Below, piece after piece: positions 25,727-37,404 of a stretch of 64,000 bases of DNA. Made by a program: the position numbers and the translations under genes. The number at the start of each line of letters is the position of its first letter. The first letter of the stretch is position 1. Source of the stretch: Betaproteobacteria bacterium (GTDB taxonomy: Bacteria > Pseudomonadota > Gammaproteobacteria > Burkholderiales > Burkholderiaceae_C); the NCBI GenBank assembly GCA_016868355.1, contig VGHB01000016.1, positions 1-64,000 of the forward strand. The letters run 5' to 3'. The notes under the pieces were generated by a model. It did not search any database. It was not told the DNA's origin and worked only from the letters and a program-made list of their open reading frames with translations.

Positions 25727-25933
25727 ATGCCCCTGATTCGCGTTGAACTCTTCGAAGGCCGCACCCCGGAACAAAAGCGCGCTTTGGCGCAGGCCTTGAC
25801 CGAAACCACCTGCCGTGTGCTGGGCACCAAGCCCGACGGCGTGGACATCATGTTCTTCGATATCGCCAAGCACGACTGGGCCAGCGCCGGGGCGCTGTGG
25901 AGCGACAAGGCGCCGCCCAAGCCCCAAAGCTGA
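25727..25933 (+). CDS. 4-oxalocrotonate tautomerase family protein
   Basis: The 68-residue protein begins MPLIRVELFEGRTPEQKRAL, so Pro2 becomes the N-terminal catalytic proline after methionine removal, as in all 4-OT enzymes. It is close to the standard 62-residue length. These hexameric enzymes convert 2-hydroxymuconate-type enols to oxo forms; many paralogues have other small-molecule roles. The conserved Arg pair is only partly visible (Arg5, Arg12), so substrate is uncertain. It lies 12 bases after the aldolase remnant and converges on glcF. Confidence 0.88.
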   Translation: MPLIRVELFEGRTPEQKRALAQALTETTCRVLGTKPDGVDIMFFDIAKHDWASAGALWSDKAPPKPQS

Positions 25934-25954
25934 GCGCGCCCCCGCAGGCGCCGT

Positions 25955-27211
25955 TCAGGCCGCCAGCATCTCGTCGATGAGCTCCACCCAATGCTGCACC
26001 GGGGTGTCAGTGCCGCTTTGCAGGTGCTGGATGCAGCCGATGTTGGCCGACAGAATGGTGCTCGGTTTAAGCGCACCCAGGTGGCCCAGCTTGCGGTCGC
26101 GCAGCTGGGTGGACAGTTCGGGCTGCAGCACCGAATAGGTTCCAGCCGAGCCGCAGCACAAGTGGCTTTCGCAAACGGCTACTTCGATAGGCAGGCCCAA
26201 GTCTCTCAAATGGGCCTCCACCCCACCACGCAGTTTTTGGCCGTGCTGCAGGGTGCAGGGTGGGTGGTAGGCCACCGTGCCGCGCCGTGACGCCACGGCG
26301 GTACCGGAGGCACCTCCTAGCAGCTTCTTCAAGCGCGGCATCAGTTCGGGCAAGAGCTCGCTGAGGTCGCGCGTCTTTTGGCTGACCAGGCGCGCCCGCT
26401 CGCCGTACTCCGGGTCGTGTGCCAGGTGCTGCGCGTACTCCTTGACGGTGACGCCGCAGCCTGAGGCGTTCATCACGATGGCCTCCACCTGACCCGACTG
26501 CAGCATCGACCACCAGGCATCGATGTTGCGCCGCATGTCGGCGAGTCCACCTTCGTGGTCACTGAGGTGGGTACGGATCGCCCCGCAGCAGCCGGCGTCT
26601 TCGGCCACCAGTGTTTGGATGCCGCAAGCGTCCAGCATGCGTGCGGTGGCACTGTTGATGTTGGGCATCATTGCCGGCTGCACGCAGCCGGCCAGCATCA
26701 GCACCTTGCGTGGGTGCTGCCGTGTGGGCCACAGGCCTGCTCGGGGCGGCGTGGCACCAGGCATCTTTTTCTTCAGGGCTGTGGGCAGCAGGGGCTTGAC
26801 CAGCTTGCCCACGGCCATGGCGGGCTTGAACAGGGGCGAGGTCAGGCCTTCCTTGAGCAGCCAGCGCACCGCCTTGTCGCGGCCCTGGCGAGGTACCTTC
26901 TCGTCCACGATTTGGCGGCCGATCTCCACCAACGAGCCATACTGGACGCCCGAGGGGCAGGTGGTCTCGCAATTGCGGCAGGTCAGGCAGCGGTCCAGGT
27001 GTTGCTGTGTTTTTTCGGTGACCGCCGCACCCTCGAGCACCTGCTTGATCAGGTAGATACGGCCACGTGGCCCGTCGAGTTCATCGCCCAACAGCTGGTA
27101 AGTCGGACAGGTGGCCGTGCAGAAGCCGCAGTGCACGCATTTGCGCAGTATGGCCTCGGCGGCCTGGCCTTCACGGGTGCCGACGAATTCGGGTGCGAGA
27201 TGGGTTTGCAT
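25955..27211 (-). CDS. glcF: Glycolate oxidase iron-sulphur subunit
   Basis: GlcF passes electrons from the flavin subunits of glycolate dehydrogenase to the respiratory chain. The 418-residue protein has two 4Fe-4S ferredoxin motifs near the N-terminus (CVHCGFCTATCP and CLTCRNCETTCP) and two CCG domains (GCVQPAMM...CCGAIRTH and PCTLQHGQ...CCGSAGTY). Length matches E. coli GlcF (407). It is the last gene of the glcDEF operon, 14 bases after glcE. Confidence 0.96.
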   Translation of the reverse strand: MQTHLAPEFVGTREGQAAEAILRKCVHCGFCTATCPTYQLLGDELDGPRGRIYLIKQVLEGAAVTEKTQQHLDRCLTCRNCETTCPSGVQYGSLVEIGRQIVDEKVPRQGRDKAVRWLLKEGLTSPLFKPAMAVGKLVKPLLPTALKKKMPGATPPRAGLWPTRQHPRKVLMLAGCVQPAMMPNINSATARMLDACGIQTLVAEDAGCCGAIRTHLSDHEGGLADMRRNIDAWWSMLQSGQVEAIVMNASGCGVTVKEYAQHLAHDPEYGERARLVSQKTRDLSELLPELMPRLKKLLGGASGTAVASRRGTVAYHPPCTLQHGQKLRGGVEAHLRDLGLPIEVAVCESHLCCGSAGTYSVLQPELSTQLRDRKLGHLGALKPSTILSANIGCIQHLQSGTDTPVQHWVELIDEMLAA

Positions 27212-27225
27212 GAAACTCGGGCGCT

Positions 27226-28452
27226 TCAGAAGTCAGGGTGCAAGCGGCCGCGGTTGAACAGGCCATGTGGGTCAAAGGCCGCCTTGAGTTGGCGGTGGAT
27301 GCGCAGCAGCGCCGGTTCGAGCTCCATCGTGCGGCCCGAGCCAGGCCCGCGGAACACCTGGGCATGGCCCCCGGCATCGCGTGCGGCCTTCATCAAGGCC
27401 TGCCCTGTGGCTTCATCGCCCGGTGCGGTCAGAACCCAACGCTGGGCCCCACCCCACTCGATCAGGGTGCTGCCCAGGCCCTGGACGCCCAGGGGCGCGG
27501 CGGTCTGCGGCACGGCCACGCGCCACAGTTGCCCTGACTGCGCCACCACCTGCTGGGCCTCGGTGAAAAACTCATCCTGTTGGTCGCGCAGGCCGGTCCA
27601 AAAAGCACTGGCCAGGTCCGTGCCGATGAGCTCGCCGCCCAAGCGCTCACGCGCGGACTGCACCGCTGCGCGGGCGCCCGACAGGCGCAGCACCAAGACC
27701 CCATCCCACCAGGCGCTGGCGTTGATCGGCAGCGGTTGGCCCCCCCACTCCTGTAAGCGGTCCAAGGCGTTGCGTTCGTCCATGTCGAAGCGCAGCGTGA
27801 GCGTGGCCGGCGCCACGGGCAAGACCTTGATGGAGGCTTCCAACACCACGCCCAACACACCCATTGAGCCCGCCATCAGACGCGCCAAGTCGTAGCCCGC
27901 CACGTTCTTCATCACCTGCCCACCAAAGGACAGCACCTCGGCGCGGCCGTTGAGCACGGTGGCACCGAGCATGAAGTCGCGCACCCCGCCGGCGGCAGCC
28001 CGCGAGGGGCCGGCCAGGCCAGCCGCCACGACGCCGCCTATGGTGCCCGCCGCGGCCATTGCGCCGTTCGCAGCTTCTGCAAGCCCACCTTCGGGGCTGC
28101 TACAGCCCAAGCGCGGCGGCTCGAAGGCCAGGCACTGCCCGTGCTCGGACAGCACGGCCTCCATTTCGGCCAGTGGCGTGCCTGCGCGGGCGGTGATCAC
28201 CAGCTCACTGGGCTCATAGCTGCTGATGCCGCGCAAGGCGCCGGTGCTGAGTACCTCCCCCTGCATCGGCCCACCCAGAAAGTCCTTGCTGCCTGAGCCG
28301 CGCACACACAGGGTGCCGCTGAGCGTGTCTTCCGGGGGAGCCGCCTGGCGCAGGGCCACGGCCGCACGCACCCGCTCGACCAAGTCCGCTTGAGCAGCGT
28401 CCAGCCGCCCCACACCCGCACCCGGCGGCGCACCCTCGAGCACGCCCTCCAT
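27226..28452 (-). CDS. glcE: Glycolate oxidase FAD-binding subunit
   Basis: The 408-residue GlcE is a shortened relative of GlcD with an FAD-binding type 4 domain: LVITARAGTPLAEMEAVL, then LGCSSPEGG and GGVVAAGLAGPSRAA, and GGQVMKNVAGYDLARL. It pairs with GlcD in glycolate oxidation to glyoxylate. The start MEGVLEGAPP is chosen because its ATG overlaps the glcD stop by one base (TGATG), a standard coupling arrangement; the longer frame would run into glcD. Confidence 0.93.
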   Translation of the reverse strand: MEGVLEGAPPGAGVGRLDAAQADLVERVRAAVALRQAAPPEDTLSGTLCVRGSGSKDFLGGPMQGEVLSTGALRGISSYEPSELVITARAGTPLAEMEAVLSEHGQCLAFEPPRLGCSSPEGGLAEAANGAMAAAGTIGGVVAAGLAGPSRAAAGGVRDFMLGATVLNGRAEVLSFGGQVMKNVAGYDLARLMAGSMGVLGVVLEASIKVLPVAPATLTLRFDMDERNALDRLQEWGGQPLPINASAWWDGVLVLRLSGARAAVQSARERLGGELIGTDLASAFWTGLRDQQDEFFTEAQQVVAQSGQLWRVAVPQTAAPLGVQGLGSTLIEWGGAQRWVLTAPGDEATGQALMKAARDAGGHAQVFRGPGSGRTMELEPALLRIHRQLKAAFDPHGLFNRGRLHPDF

Positions 28453-30014
28453 CAGAAGCGCTCCAGCTCGGGGAAGGGCAACAGCCCCTTTTTCACATGC
28501 ATCTTGCCGCCCTCTGCGCAACGCCGCAGGGTGGGAATCACCTTGCCTGGGTTGAGCAGGCCCACAGGGTCAAAGGCGCGCTTGACGCTGAACATCTGCT
28601 CGCGCTCTTCGGGGGAAAACTGCACGCACATACTGCCGAGCTTTTCCACGCCCACGCCATGCTCACCGGTCACGGTGCCCCCCATGCGCACGCTGGTTTC
28701 CAGGATGTCGGCGCCGAACAGCTCGCAGCGGTGCAGTTGGTCGGGGTCGTTGGCGTCGAACAGGATCAAGGGGTGCAGATTGCCGTCTCCGGCATGGAAC
28801 ACGTTCAGGCAGCGCAGCCCGTACTGCTGTTCCATCTCGGCGATGGCCACCAGGATATCGGCCAGGCGCTTGCGCGGAATGGTCGAGTCCATGCACATAT
28901 AGTCAGGACTGATGCGTCCGCTGGCTGGAAAGGCGTTCTTGCGGCCACTCCAAAACTTCAGGCGTTGGGCTTCGTCCTTGCTGACCTCCAGCCGCGAGGC
29001 GCCGCAGCCCGAGAGCACTTCCAGCATGCGGTCGATTTCCTCGGCCACCTCTTCGGGCGTGCCGTCGGCTTCACACAACAGGATGGCTTGTGCCTCCAAG
29101 TCATACCCGGCTTGCACGAAGTCTTCCACGGCTGCAGTCATGGGCTTGTCCATCATCTCCAGCCCGGCGGGAATGATGCCCGCAGCAATCACCGCGGCAA
29201 CCGCTTCACCGGCCCGCTGCACATCGTCGAAGCTGGCCATGATGCAGCGTGCCAGTTGCGGTTTGGGCACCAGCTTCACCACCACCTCGGTGGTCACGGC
29301 CAGCATGCCTTCGCTGCCCACCACCACACTCAAAAGGTCCAGGCCCGCCGCATCCAAAGCGCGCGAGCCGAAGGTCACCGGCTCGCCCTCAATGGTGTAG
29401 CCGCGCACCTGCAGCACGTTGTGCACTGTCAACCCGTACTTCAGGCAGTGCACGCCGCCGGAGTTCTCGGCCACGTTGCCCCCAATGGTGCAGGCAATCT
29501 GGCTGGAAGGGTCAGGGGCGTAGTACAGGCCATAGGGTGCAGCGGCGTCGCTGATGGCCAGGTTGCGCACACCGCACTGCACGGTGGCCGTGCGAGACAC
29601 GGGGTCCACCTGCAGGATTTGGTTGAACTTGGCCAGGGACAAGGTGACGCCCTGCTCGTGGGGCATGGCGCCACCGGACAAGCCGGTGCCCGCACCGCGG
29701 GCCACCACCGGCACTTGCAGGCGGTGGCAGGTCCTGAGCACGGCCACTACCTGAGCCTCGGTTTCCGGCAGCACCACGCACAGCGGCTGCGCGCGGTAGG
29801 CCGTCAGGCCATCACATTCATACGGCACCACATCTTCTCGATGCCACAGCAGGGCATGCGCGGGCAGCACAGCGCGCAGCGCCTGTACCACCTCGGCCTG
29901 GCGGGCAGCGCGCGTGGCGCGTTCAGCAGGCCCACCGGTGGGCGCATCAGGGAACGGTTCAGCAGGCGGTGTGGGCAAGACACCCAGGGCGCTGCTGGGC
30001 AAAGGGGCATTCAT
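28452..30014 (-). CDS. glcD: Glycolate oxidase catalytic subunit
   Basis: GlcD is the flavoprotein that oxidises glycolate (and D-lactate) to the oxo acid. The 520-residue protein has the vanillyl-alcohol-oxidase-type FAD fold: CHRLQVPVVARGAGTGLSGGAMP, GLYYAPDPSSQIACTIGGNVAENSGG, and the C-terminal substrate domain with VFHAGDGNLHPLI and GEHGVGVEKL. The first 25 residues are proline-rich and slightly longer than in E. coli (499). It heads the leftward glcDEF operon. No GlcC regulator gene is visible nearby. Confidence 0.97.
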   Translation of the reverse strand: MNAPLPSSALGVLPTPPAEPFPDAPTGGPAERATRAARQAEVVQALRAVLPAHALLWHREDVVPYECDGLTAYRAQPLCVVLPETEAQVVAVLRTCHRLQVPVVARGAGTGLSGGAMPHEQGVTLSLAKFNQILQVDPVSRTATVQCGVRNLAISDAAAPYGLYYAPDPSSQIACTIGGNVAENSGGVHCLKYGLTVHNVLQVRGYTIEGEPVTFGSRALDAAGLDLLSVVVGSEGMLAVTTEVVVKLVPKPQLARCIMASFDDVQRAGEAVAAVIAAGIIPAGLEMMDKPMTAAVEDFVQAGYDLEAQAILLCEADGTPEEVAEEIDRMLEVLSGCGASRLEVSKDEAQRLKFWSGRKNAFPASGRISPDYMCMDSTIPRKRLADILVAIAEMEQQYGLRCLNVFHAGDGNLHPLILFDANDPDQLHRCELFGADILETSVRMGGTVTGEHGVGVEKLGSMCVQFSPEEREQMFSVKRAFDPVGLLNPGKVIPTLRRCAEGGKMHVKKGLLPFPELERF

Positions 30015-30044
30015 GACACGAATCTCCAGGGCGTAACCGTCATC

Positions 30045-31253
30045 CTACGGCTCCCGTACGAAAACGGTCAGCACGCCTGTGTATTCGTAGAGGTGGTGGT
30101 GGCCAATTTCGCCGGCGGCAAAAAAGCCCACCAGCGGTACATCACCCAAGGCGTGCTGGATGATCTGCAGTTCTGCCGAGGGCCCGCCAAAGTGCGCGCC
30201 TCCCCGGCCTGAACAACTGACATACAAGGCGCCGGCAACCTTTTGAACCGGGTCCATCGGGATGTCGCTGCTGGCCGTGGTCACGGCGGGCAGGGTCTCG
30301 GCCAGCTCTTCGCGAATTTCGCTGCACACCCGCACCAGGTCACGCCGCGCGGCTTCGACATCGCGGCGGCAAAATGCCAATTGCATGCCCACTTCCACCT
30401 GGTCGCCCACGGCGAAGGCTTGGCGCGCGGGGTCCAAGCCGATGAGGTGCCGAACTCGCACATCGGGGCCGAAGTGACGCCCACGTGTGGGAGAGTCACT
30501 GACCGTATCCACGGCCCGCAGGCCCACCAGGGTCTGGCGCAGCGTGGGCAGGGCCCGGCGCGGTTCGCTCAGGTCCAGGCTCAGGTCATCGGCCAAGACT
30601 TCCAGCGCTGGCAGGCCGTCGAGCTCCAAGACCACGTTCTGTTCACAGGCGGTCACGCGTCGCGAGGGCGATACCGGCTGCGACCCTTGGGTGACGCGGG
30701 AGATGAGGTGCACATCACGTCCGAAGGCCACGCCCGACAGGCCACCCTGGAGGGCCCCATCGGCCAGCTGCCAACACGCACCACGCGAGGCGGTGAGGCC
30801 GCCGAACAAATAACCTGATCCGGTTCGGTCGCTCATTTCGGCGATCAATTCGGGCAGGTCAGGTGTGGCCGGGTCGGCATGCACCAACGCGGTCCAGGCC
30901 TCGATGCCGGTCAGGGGCCGCGCCCCTGAGAACACCCGGAAGCGGCCGTGCGGGATAGCGCCCAACATCAGCACCAAAGCGGGCTCATCAAAATACTCTA
31001 CACCTGAGGCCGCCACGCCCACGCCCACGGTGCCCACCCAGCTCACATTGGGCCAGTTGGCTTGCAGCGTTTCCAAGAGTTTGGCCGCATGGGGGCTGTA
31101 GTGATCGGTCAGATAGGCGAAGCCTAAGGTGGCCGCGCTGGGTCCAGCCTCGCCCCACAGGCGGGCCTTTTGCGCCTGCAATTGCGTTTCCCCCAGGGCA
31201 AGGGCCATACGCCAGTCCGGGTGGGTGGCGTGAGCGTGGAGGAAGGGCTGCAT
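30045..31253 (-). CDS. FIST domain protein (FIST_N and FIST_C)
   Basis: The 402-residue soluble protein has a FIST_N domain (LGFAYLTDHYSPHAAKLLETLQ, WVGTVGVGVAASG) and a FIST_C domain (GDQVEVGMQLAFCRRD, VSCSGRGGAHFGGPSAELQ, VPLVGFFAAGEIGHHH). FIST domains are predicted sensors of small ligands such as amino acids. Here no kinase, cyclase or chemoreceptor output domain is attached, so any signalling must use a separate partner. The start MQPFLHAHA at 31253 excludes a low-similarity upstream extension. It is 31 bases upstream of the glcD start on the same strand, so it could be in the same transcript. Confidence 0.9.
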   Translation of the reverse strand: MQPFLHAHATHPDWRMALALGETQLQAQKARLWGEAGPSAATLGFAYLTDHYSPHAAKLLETLQANWPNVSWVGTVGVGVAASGVEYFDEPALVLMLGAIPHGRFRVFSGARPLTGIEAWTALVHADPATPDLPELIAEMSDRTGSGYLFGGLTASRGACWQLADGALQGGLSGVAFGRDVHLISRVTQGSQPVSPSRRVTACEQNVVLELDGLPALEVLADDLSLDLSEPRRALPTLRQTLVGLRAVDTVSDSPTRGRHFGPDVRVRHLIGLDPARQAFAVGDQVEVGMQLAFCRRDVEAARRDLVRVCSEIREELAETLPAVTTASSDIPMDPVQKVAGALYVSCSGRGGAHFGGPSAELQIIQHALGDVPLVGFFAAGEIGHHHLYEYTGVLTVFVREP

Positions 31254-31367
31254 GTCTGAAGTGTGCGCCCGAATCGATAGGCTCGGTGGTTGCGGGGGTA
31301 CGGTGGCCCGGGGCGGTCGCACAGGCTGTCACGCGCCTAGCGCCCTACAGGCCCCGTGTGGTGCCCA

Positions 31368-32108
31368 TCATGCTGGGCCGCGGGCCCTGGCAGCAGCACG
31401 CTTCGGTGTCGAGGCCTTGTTGCCGACCTTGGTGGCCGCGGCCTGCCCTGAGCGATCTTTCTGGTGTGCACTCGGCTGGGTGCGCTTGAACGGCTGCATG
31501 CGGTCGGCTGAAGTGGCCTTCGCGCTTGGCGACGTGGCCAGGGCTTGGCTGGCCAAAGTTTGAAATTGTTCGGTGAGTGCCCCCCACCACTTCATCGGAT
31601 CAACGAGGCCGGTCGCAGCATCGGCCGCAGCGGGCTTGGCCGGCTGCTTGCCCGCGGCGGCTTTCGGTGCGGCTTTCGGTGCCGGGCTTGGCGCAGGGCT
31701 TCGTGCGGCCAGTGGGGCTGGTGCAGCCGCCGTCTTGGGCATCATGGCGCCCATCATCTGCTGCAGATCGGGCATGTGCACATTCATGTTGCGCAGGGTG
31801 CTCAAGGTCATCTTTTGCACCTCCAAGGCCTGGATGGTGGCGCCCAGCAGGCGTGCGTTTTGCTCCAGCCAAAACTGAACCGTGCGCAACTCGTCGATGC
31901 GCTCTGCCAATTCATCGGGGTCCAGGGTGGGTGCCACCCATTGGCCAAAACCACCCAGGGCTCCCATAGGACCCATCCCGCCCAAGCCCGCGGCATCAGC
32001 TTGCGGGCCCGTGCCAGCTCCTAGCAGGCCCGCGCCGGCCTGCGCGGCTAGGGTTTTGAGGAAATCGAATCCGGGCATCAGGGGTGCGGTGGGGCGATTG
32101 TTTGGCAT
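31368..32108 (-). CDS. phaM: PhaM-type polyhydroxyalkanoate granule protein
   Basis: The 246-residue protein matches PhaM of Ralstonia eutropha-type bacteria, which activates PHB synthase PhaC and links granules to the nucleoid. The N-terminal half has LDPDELAERIDELRTVQFWLEQNARLLGATIQALEVQKMTL, a predicted coiled-coil. The middle is rich in Ala/Pro/Lys (several PKAA units encoded by a 12-bp tandem repeat). The C-terminus is lysine/arginine-rich (KRTQPSAHQKDR ... KRAAARARG) and could bind DNA. ATG 32108 has a GAGGTG ribosome-binding site. No phaCAB genes are in the window. Confidence 0.85.
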   Translation of the reverse strand: MPNNRPTAPLMPGFDFLKTLAAQAGAGLLGAGTGPQADAAGLGGMGPMGALGGFGQWVAPTLDPDELAERIDELRTVQFWLEQNARLLGATIQALEVQKMTLSTLRNMNVHMPDLQQMMGAMMPKTAAAPAPLAARSPAPSPAPKAAPKAAAGKQPAKPAAADAATGLVDPMKWWGALTEQFQTLASQALATSPSAKATSADRMQPFKRTQPSAHQKDRSGQAAATKVGNKASTPKRAAARARGPA

Positions 32109-32194
32109 GGGCACACCTCGGTTCCGTCCAATGGGGGAATGACGCGCTAGCGGCATCTTTACACAATGACAGGAGGGTACCGAAAGGATGGGGC

Positions 32195-33286
32195 ATGCAG
32201 AAGAGGGGCCCAGCACTCCACCGTCGCTTCGGCCGAGGTACGGTGGTCCTGGCCGCATCGCTGGCAAGCCATGGCGTGCTGCTCGGGCTGGTTTCAAACG
32301 ACCGCTTGCGTCAGCCCATCGGCCAGCGCTTTACGCAGCAAGCCTGGGGCTCTTTGGCCCATACGCGTTTTCGCGCGCGCTCCCCTGCCGATGCCCCGGC
32401 TAGCCGGTTATCCAGTGCCGCTGCTGTGCTGGCCCGCGTGGAACACGCGCCCCTGGGGCTTAGCCCCACAGAACATCAAGTACCCGCGGTATCCCATCCG
32501 CCGCCACAGGCGCAGCCAGAACAAGCCGTTGCGGCCGCGAGCACACCAGTCCCCCTGGCCGCAGCCGCTGCGGCCACAACAGCCGCAAGCGCAGCGGCAG
32601 GTTCACCAGCCGGTTTCCCCCACACGCCCCTGCCCACCCGAATCCCCGACGACTTCGACCAGCGCTTGCAGGTGCGCCGCGGCCTTCAAGTCGGCCAGGG
32701 GCGGTGGGCATGGTCGGTGCAGGCGGGCCGTTACCGAACCAGCCTTCAAGTGCAGTGGAGCGATCATCCCCCCAGCGCAGCACCGAGCTTAAATTGGTCC
32801 AGCCAAGGCGGGCTCGATGAGCATGGCTTGGCACCGGAGCGTTTTCTCACCCAGCCGGCGCGCGGTGGCGCGCGGGCGGTCAACTTCCAACGTGACACCA
32901 ATCGCGTGTCGTATTCCGGGCCTACCGGCCAGGCCCCGCTGCTGGCCGGTGCGCAAGACCGCCTGAGCTGGATGGCTCAGCTGCTGGCGCTGGTTCAGGC
33001 CCATCCCAATGGCCAGGGCTTGCCTGCAGAACTGCCACTGTGGGTGGCCGGCCCCCAGGGCGATGGCGCGCATTGGTGGTTTGAGGTGCGATGGCACCCG
33101 GCCACGGAGTGTTGGCAGTTTTCGCGCAGGCCAGAGCAACGCTACGAAGTGCAGGTTCAGGCCTGGGTAAAGTCTGGCCCCGATGTGCGCCTGGTTCGCT
33201 TGGACATGGGGCCCCAGGGCGGCCGACAGCCGGCATGGCAGCTGAGCGACCTGGCGCAGCCCGAGGCCTGCGGCGCGCTGCCCTGA
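32195..33286 (+). CDS. DUF3108 domain protein
   Basis: The 363-residue protein has an N-terminal hydrophobic stretch (VVLAASLASHGVLLGLV), then a Pro/Ala-rich linker of about 70 residues, then a DUF3108-type beta-rich domain (GRWAWSVQAGRYRTSLQV, QPARGGARAVNFQRDTN, DRLSWMAQLLALVQAHP, DVRLVRLDMG). Domain members are periplasmic or outer-membrane-associated and uncharacterised. The start is not fixed: ATG 32195 is the best of several. It is divergent from phaM and 57 bases before the methionine synthase gene. Confidence 0.75.
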   Translation: MQKRGPALHRRFGRGTVVLAASLASHGVLLGLVSNDRLRQPIGQRFTQQAWGSLAHTRFRARSPADAPASRLSSAAAVLARVEHAPLGLSPTEHQVPAVSHPPPQAQPEQAVAAASTPVPLAAAAAATTAASAAAGSPAGFPHTPLPTRIPDDFDQRLQVRRGLQVGQGRWAWSVQAGRYRTSLQVQWSDHPPSAAPSLNWSSQGGLDEHGLAPERFLTQPARGGARAVNFQRDTNRVSYSGPTGQAPLLAGAQDRLSWMAQLLALVQAHPNGQGLPAELPLWVAGPQGDGAHWWFEVRWHPATECWQFSRRPEQRYEVQVQAWVKSGPDVRLVRLDMGPQGGRQPAWQLSDLAQPEACGALP

Positions 33287-33342
33287 AACAGGGCCTGCGC
33301 CGGACCGGGTGGGGCTATCGGGCCGAAGCCTAAAATGTTGGC

Positions 33343-34386
33343 ATGAAACCCATTGCCTATACCCGTGGCCAGGCCCTGCCGCGCCTGCTGCAACAACGCA
33401 TCATGGTCATCGACGGTGCCATGGGTACGATGATTCAGCGCTACAAGCTCAGCGAGGCTGACTACCGCGGCACCCGCTTTGCCGACCATCCGCGCGACCT
33501 CAAAGGCAACAATGAGTTGCTGCAGTTCACCCGGCCCGATGTCATCGAAGAAATCCACCGCGCCTATTTGGCCGCCGGCGCCGACCTCATTGAGACCAAC
33601 ACCTTTGGCGCCACTTCGGTGGCGCAGGACGACTATGGCTTGGCCGCTGTCGCTCGGGAAATGAATGTCGAGGCCGCGCGCCTCGCTGTGCGTGCAGCGC
33701 GCAGCTACACCACGCCTCAAAAGCCGCGCATGGTCGCTGGTGTCTTAGGCCCTACCCCCCGCACGGCGAGCATCTCCCCCGACGTCAACGACCCCGGTGC
33801 GCGCAATGTGCACTTTGACGAATTGCGGGCGGCCTACCGGGAGCAGGCCGAGGGCCTGCTTGAGGGCGGCGTGGACCTGTTCCTTGTAGAGACCATTTTC
33901 GACACCCTCAATGCCAAGGCGGCCATCTTCGCTATAGACGAGTTGATGGAAGACAGCGGTGAGCGCCTGCCCGTGATCCTGTCGGGCACCGTCACCGATG
34001 CGTCGGGGCGCATCTTGTCGGGCCAAACCGTCGGAGCGTTTTGGCACTCGGTGCGCCATGCACGCCCACTGGCCGTGGGTTTGAACTGTGCCTTGGGTGC
34101 CGCACTTATGCGCCCCTACATCGAAGAGCTGTCCAAGCTGGCCGAAGACACCTACATCAGCTGCTACCCCAACGCCGGCTTGCCCAACCCGATGAGCGAA
34201 ACCGGATTCGACGAGACCCCCGAGGTCACCGCGGGCTTGTTGGAGGAGTTCGCACGCAGCGGCTTCCTGAATTTGGCAGGCGGCTGTTGCGGCACCACGC
34301 CCGAACATATTGCGGCTATCGCTAAGGCGGTCTCTCCTTACAAGCCCCGCTGCTGCGGTGCCCTGCGCCTGCCGGCTGCAGCCTGA
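33343..34386 (+). CDS. Methionine synthase homocysteine-binding subunit (split MetH, N-terminal part)
   Basis: The 347-residue protein is the homocysteine S-methyltransferase barrel of cobalamin-dependent methionine synthase. It opens with [18 protein letters not shown] and ends in [13 protein letters not shown]. The zinc ligands are visible: Cys in GLNCALGA and the Cys pair GGCC. In MetH of E. coli this domain is the first of four on one chain. Here, as in many Burkholderiales, it is a separate gene. It is 273 bases upstream of the rest of MetH, with an SAH riboswitch between. Confidence 0.95.
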   Translation: MKPIAYTRGQALPRLLQQRIMVIDGAMGTMIQRYKLSEADYRGTRFADHPRDLKGNNELLQFTRPDVIEEIHRAYLAAGADLIETNTFGATSVAQDDYGLAAVAREMNVEAARLAVRAARSYTTPQKPRMVAGVLGPTPRTASISPDVNDPGARNVHFDELRAAYREQAEGLLEGGVDLFLVETIFDTLNAKAAIFAIDELMEDSGERLPVILSGTVTDASGRILSGQTVGAFWHSVRHARPLAVGLNCALGAALMRPYIEELSKLAEDTYISCYPNAGLPNPMSETGFDETPEVTAGLLEEFARSGFLNLAGGCCGTTPEHIAAIAKAVSPYKPRCCGALRLPAAA

Positions 34387-34453
34387 TTGGCCCCCGGGGT
34401 GCCGCTGCGCCGGTGACGGACCCCGTGCCCTGCGCGCTGTCGTAAACTAAGCC

Positions 34454-34580
34454 TTCTTGAGGAGCGTTGCGACGAAGGGACCGGTGCCGCCGTGCGGCCC
34501 ACACCCTCGCCAGGCTCGAGAACGTGGGATACCCGCGCCCATCGCGCGAAGCCCTACGACGGTTCAACCGCGCTCACCCC
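34454..34580 (+). promoter_or_regulatory. S-adenosylhomocysteine (SAH) riboswitch
   Basis: The conserved SAH-riboswitch core is present. The block GAGGAGCGTTGCGACG is at 34459-34474, GCCAGGCTCGAG is at 34509-34520, and CAACCGCGCTCACC is at 34565-34578. P1 forms between CTTGAG (34456-34461) and CTCGAG (34515-34520), and the pseudoknot between GAGCG (34462-34466) and CGCTC (34571-34575). SAH riboswitches turn on methyl-cycle genes when SAH accumulates. It lies 80 bases before the second metH gene and after the stop of the first. Confidence 0.88.
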
Positions 34581-34659
34581 TGCTTGCCAGAAGCCGAGGT
34601 GAACCGTCGCCCCAGGCCCTGGATCCGATTGGTGTTCGCGTTCCTGGTGCTTTCGTTTC

Positions 34660-37400
<2,741 letters not shown>

Positions 37401-37404
<4 letters not shown>

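Noticed and set aside
28497-30212. 571-codon open frame on the plus strand opposite glcD
   Set aside because: Histidine- and glycine-rich composition typical of antisense frames in high-GC DNA; glcD is certain on the other strand.
34387-34659. Possible cobalamin riboswitch before the B12-dependent metH gene
   Set aside because: No B12-box core is present; the conserved blocks fit the SAH riboswitch instead.
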